5,261 nucleotides of DNA from an uncultured Clostridia bacterium (GTDB lineage Bacteria; Bacillota; Clostridia; Lachnospirales; Lachnospiraceae), in NCBI GenBank assembly GCA_947304065.1, contig CAMZAI010000176.1:1-5261 (forward strand), read 5' to 3'. The position numbers and the translations under genes were made by a program. The notes under the pieces were generated by a model that saw only the letters and a list, made by a program, of their open reading frames with translations, was not told the DNA's origin and searched no databases. Below are positions 4,254 to 5,261 of this stretch, piece after piece (the stretch's first letter is position 1; each line of letters opens with the position of its first letter).

Positions 4254-5261
4254 TCAGATGAAGTTTGAAATAAATGATCTTGCTATGTTGTAAAGCTGCA
4301 GTGTCGCAGGCTTTTTCCTTTCGTTCTCAACCTGCGCCGTTACCGCCGCGGCCCTTCTTTTGAGCTCTCCGAGCCTTGAGAGATAACTGTCGGGGCTGAT
4401 CCTGTCAATGCCCGTGCCGATGTCTCCGGTCTCGTATCCCGCCTCGCGCATCGCTGTGATGAATGCGGAAAGAGGAGTCGCTATCGCGTCCAGCTCGCCG
4501 GCGCTGTCGCAGGAGATCCTTCCGTCGATCCTGCCTTCGGTCTCTGCCGGCGCTTCGATGCCCCGTTCGTAGACCGTAAGACTCAGGTCCGCGTGAACCC
4601 TGTAGCTTGAGGTGCTGACCTCGAGGCTTATCGTTCCGGCGCCCTCGGTGCTGTGTATAACCGTAAGGTTGATCCTCGCGGGAGTGTCCCCCGCGGTGCT
4701 CATCCTGTAGTGTTCCTTCTTTGCGAGGTCTCCGAGAAGTCCATATTTCTTAAGTGTCTCGTCGAGCTCGCGTCCTCTCGAGATTATCGCTATGCTTCCA
4801 AGGAATTCTCCTTCGGCCTCGGCTTCGGCTTCGGCCGCGCGTTCGGCGTACATCGCGCTCATGCTCTCGGGATCCGTAACCGCATCGGTAAGCTCCTTTG
4901 CGCTCCCGAACTCCAGTGAAAGGTCTTCGCCCTCACGCTCGAGAGTACTGATATTGTTTACGCTGTCATCGACTCCGATCGCAGCGAGGAACTTTTTCGA
5001 CCCCGATGCCAGGCTCATCACGCTCCTGATGTTGGCCGCTGCCTGTGCCGCGTCCGAATCGGAAACCGTGGACTGCGCCGCCGCAAGCTTCTCGGCGAGC
5101 TGTTCGAGGGACATATTTTCGGGAGCTTCGGTATCTACCGCCTCGCTCCAGGCTTCGGGAGAAGTGATCTCGGCCGCCTGCTTTGCGAGCGCCAGATTGT
5201 ATCTGACTGCCTCTGCCGTCCTGCCGGCAAAGCCGTCGAGGATCTGGTCGGTTATCGAATT
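4254..5261 (-). CDS. unrecognised protein upstream of flagellin, C-terminal 335 codons (possible flagellar accessory protein)
   Basis: The frame is open to the window edge. The first in-frame ATG (5114-5112) has no convincing ribosome binding site, and coding-like sequence continues before it (for example SPEAWSEAVDTEAP), so the true start lies outside. Visible parts, numbered from the edge, are: Ala-rich helical segments (about 10-90); an acidic AEAEAEAE run (about 140-150); a beta-rich stretch from INLTVIHSTEGAGTISLEV through GRISCDS (about 195-255); a helix followed by AGYETGDIG; and a C-terminal helix ending LYNIARSFISNFI. The beta-then-helix layout recalls the C-terminal hook-length-control domain of FliK, and proteins labelled DUF6240 near flagellar genes of Lachnospiraceae. 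Both comparisons are from memory and weak. It ends in tandem stops (TGA TAA) 19 nt before flagellin, so the two are probably co-transcribed. I see no signal peptide or membrane segment in this part. Confidence 0.75.
   Translation of the reverse strand, partial: NSITDQILDGFAGRTAEAVRYNLALAKQAAEITSPEAWSEAVDTEAPENMSLEQLAEKLAAAQSTVSDSDAAQAAANIRSVMSLASGSKKFLAAIGVDDSVNNISTLEREGEDLSLEFGSAKELTDAVTDPESMSAMYAERAAEAEAEAEGEFLGSIAIISRGRELDETLKKYGLLGDLAKKEHYRMSTAGDTPARINLTVIHSTEGAGTISLEVSTSSYRVHADLSLTVYERGIEAPAETEGRIDGRISCDSAGELDAIATPLSAFITAMREAGYETGDIGTGIDRISPDSYLSRLGELKRRAAAVTAQVENERKKPATLQLYNIARSFISNFI
4811..4834 (-). repeat. short in-frame tandem repeat encoding an Ala-Glu run
   Basis: Four tandem hexamers of the form CYTCGG on the plus strand encode alternating Ala and Glu (AEAEAEAE) in the gene upstream of flagellin. 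Because the unit is 6 nt, gain or loss of copies keeps the frame and only changes the length of an acidic helical linker. It is too short to be a strong phase-variation candidate. Confidence 0.6.

Noticed and set aside
4248..4258. CTGATAAG resembling a sigma-28 -10 box just before flagellin
   Set aside because: It is the tandem stop of the upstream gene. No TAAA -35 lies about 15 bp upstream, and transcription from it would start at or inside the ribosome binding site.

Overview
The window looks like a piece of chromosome from a motile, anaerobic Firmicute, most likely of the Lachnospiraceae/Clostridia. This rests on the order rpsF-ssb-rpsR followed by a GdpP-type gene, a DUF951 gene (B. subtilis YyzM type) just upstream of rpsF, strong AGGAGG ribosome binding sites, and a clostridial flagellin and FliS. 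All genes lie on the minus strand, so transcription runs from high to low coordinates. The gene-sized open frames on the plus strand are antisense shadows. Both edges cut through genes.

In transcription order: (1) 5261-4254 holds the C-terminal 335 codons of an unrecognised protein, possibly a flagellar accessory or hook-length-control-like protein. (2) 4234-2735 is a complete 499-residue flagellin. (3) 2680-2204 is the flagellin chaperone FliS. (4) 2164-1982 is a 60-residue DUF951 protein with a possible zinc site. The gaps among these four are 19, 54 and 39 nt with no terminator in them, so they probably form one transcription unit. It ends at a strong intrinsic terminator (1961-1929). (5) A new promoter region with a 9-bp perfect inverted repeat (1917-1893) and a leader hairpin (1884-1864) precede rpsF-ssb-rpsR (1834-786), which ends at a second strong terminator (757-724). 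(6) A short AT-rich promoter region then leads into gdpP, the membrane-bound c-di-AMP phosphodiesterase gene, of which only the first 217 codons are present.

The window therefore joins two themes. One is filament production: flagellin, its export chaperone and a possible flagellar partner. The other is the conserved housekeeping block: S6, S18 and single-stranded-DNA-binding protein, followed by second-messenger turnover. By eye, the flagellar half and the DUF951 gene are richer in G+C, especially at third codon positions, than the rpsF-ssb-rpsR block. The change falls at the terminator near 1930-1960.

I found no mobile element, CRISPR array, tRNA or rRNA, and no clearly new biological system. 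The observations most worth checking are: the gdpP fragment ending in residues that look like a PfkB sugar-kinase signature rather than GdpP; the inverted repeat at the rpsF promoter with its candidate S6:S18 leader; the unrecognised gene coupled to flagellin; and a flagellin with four cysteines and conserved TLR5-contact residues.
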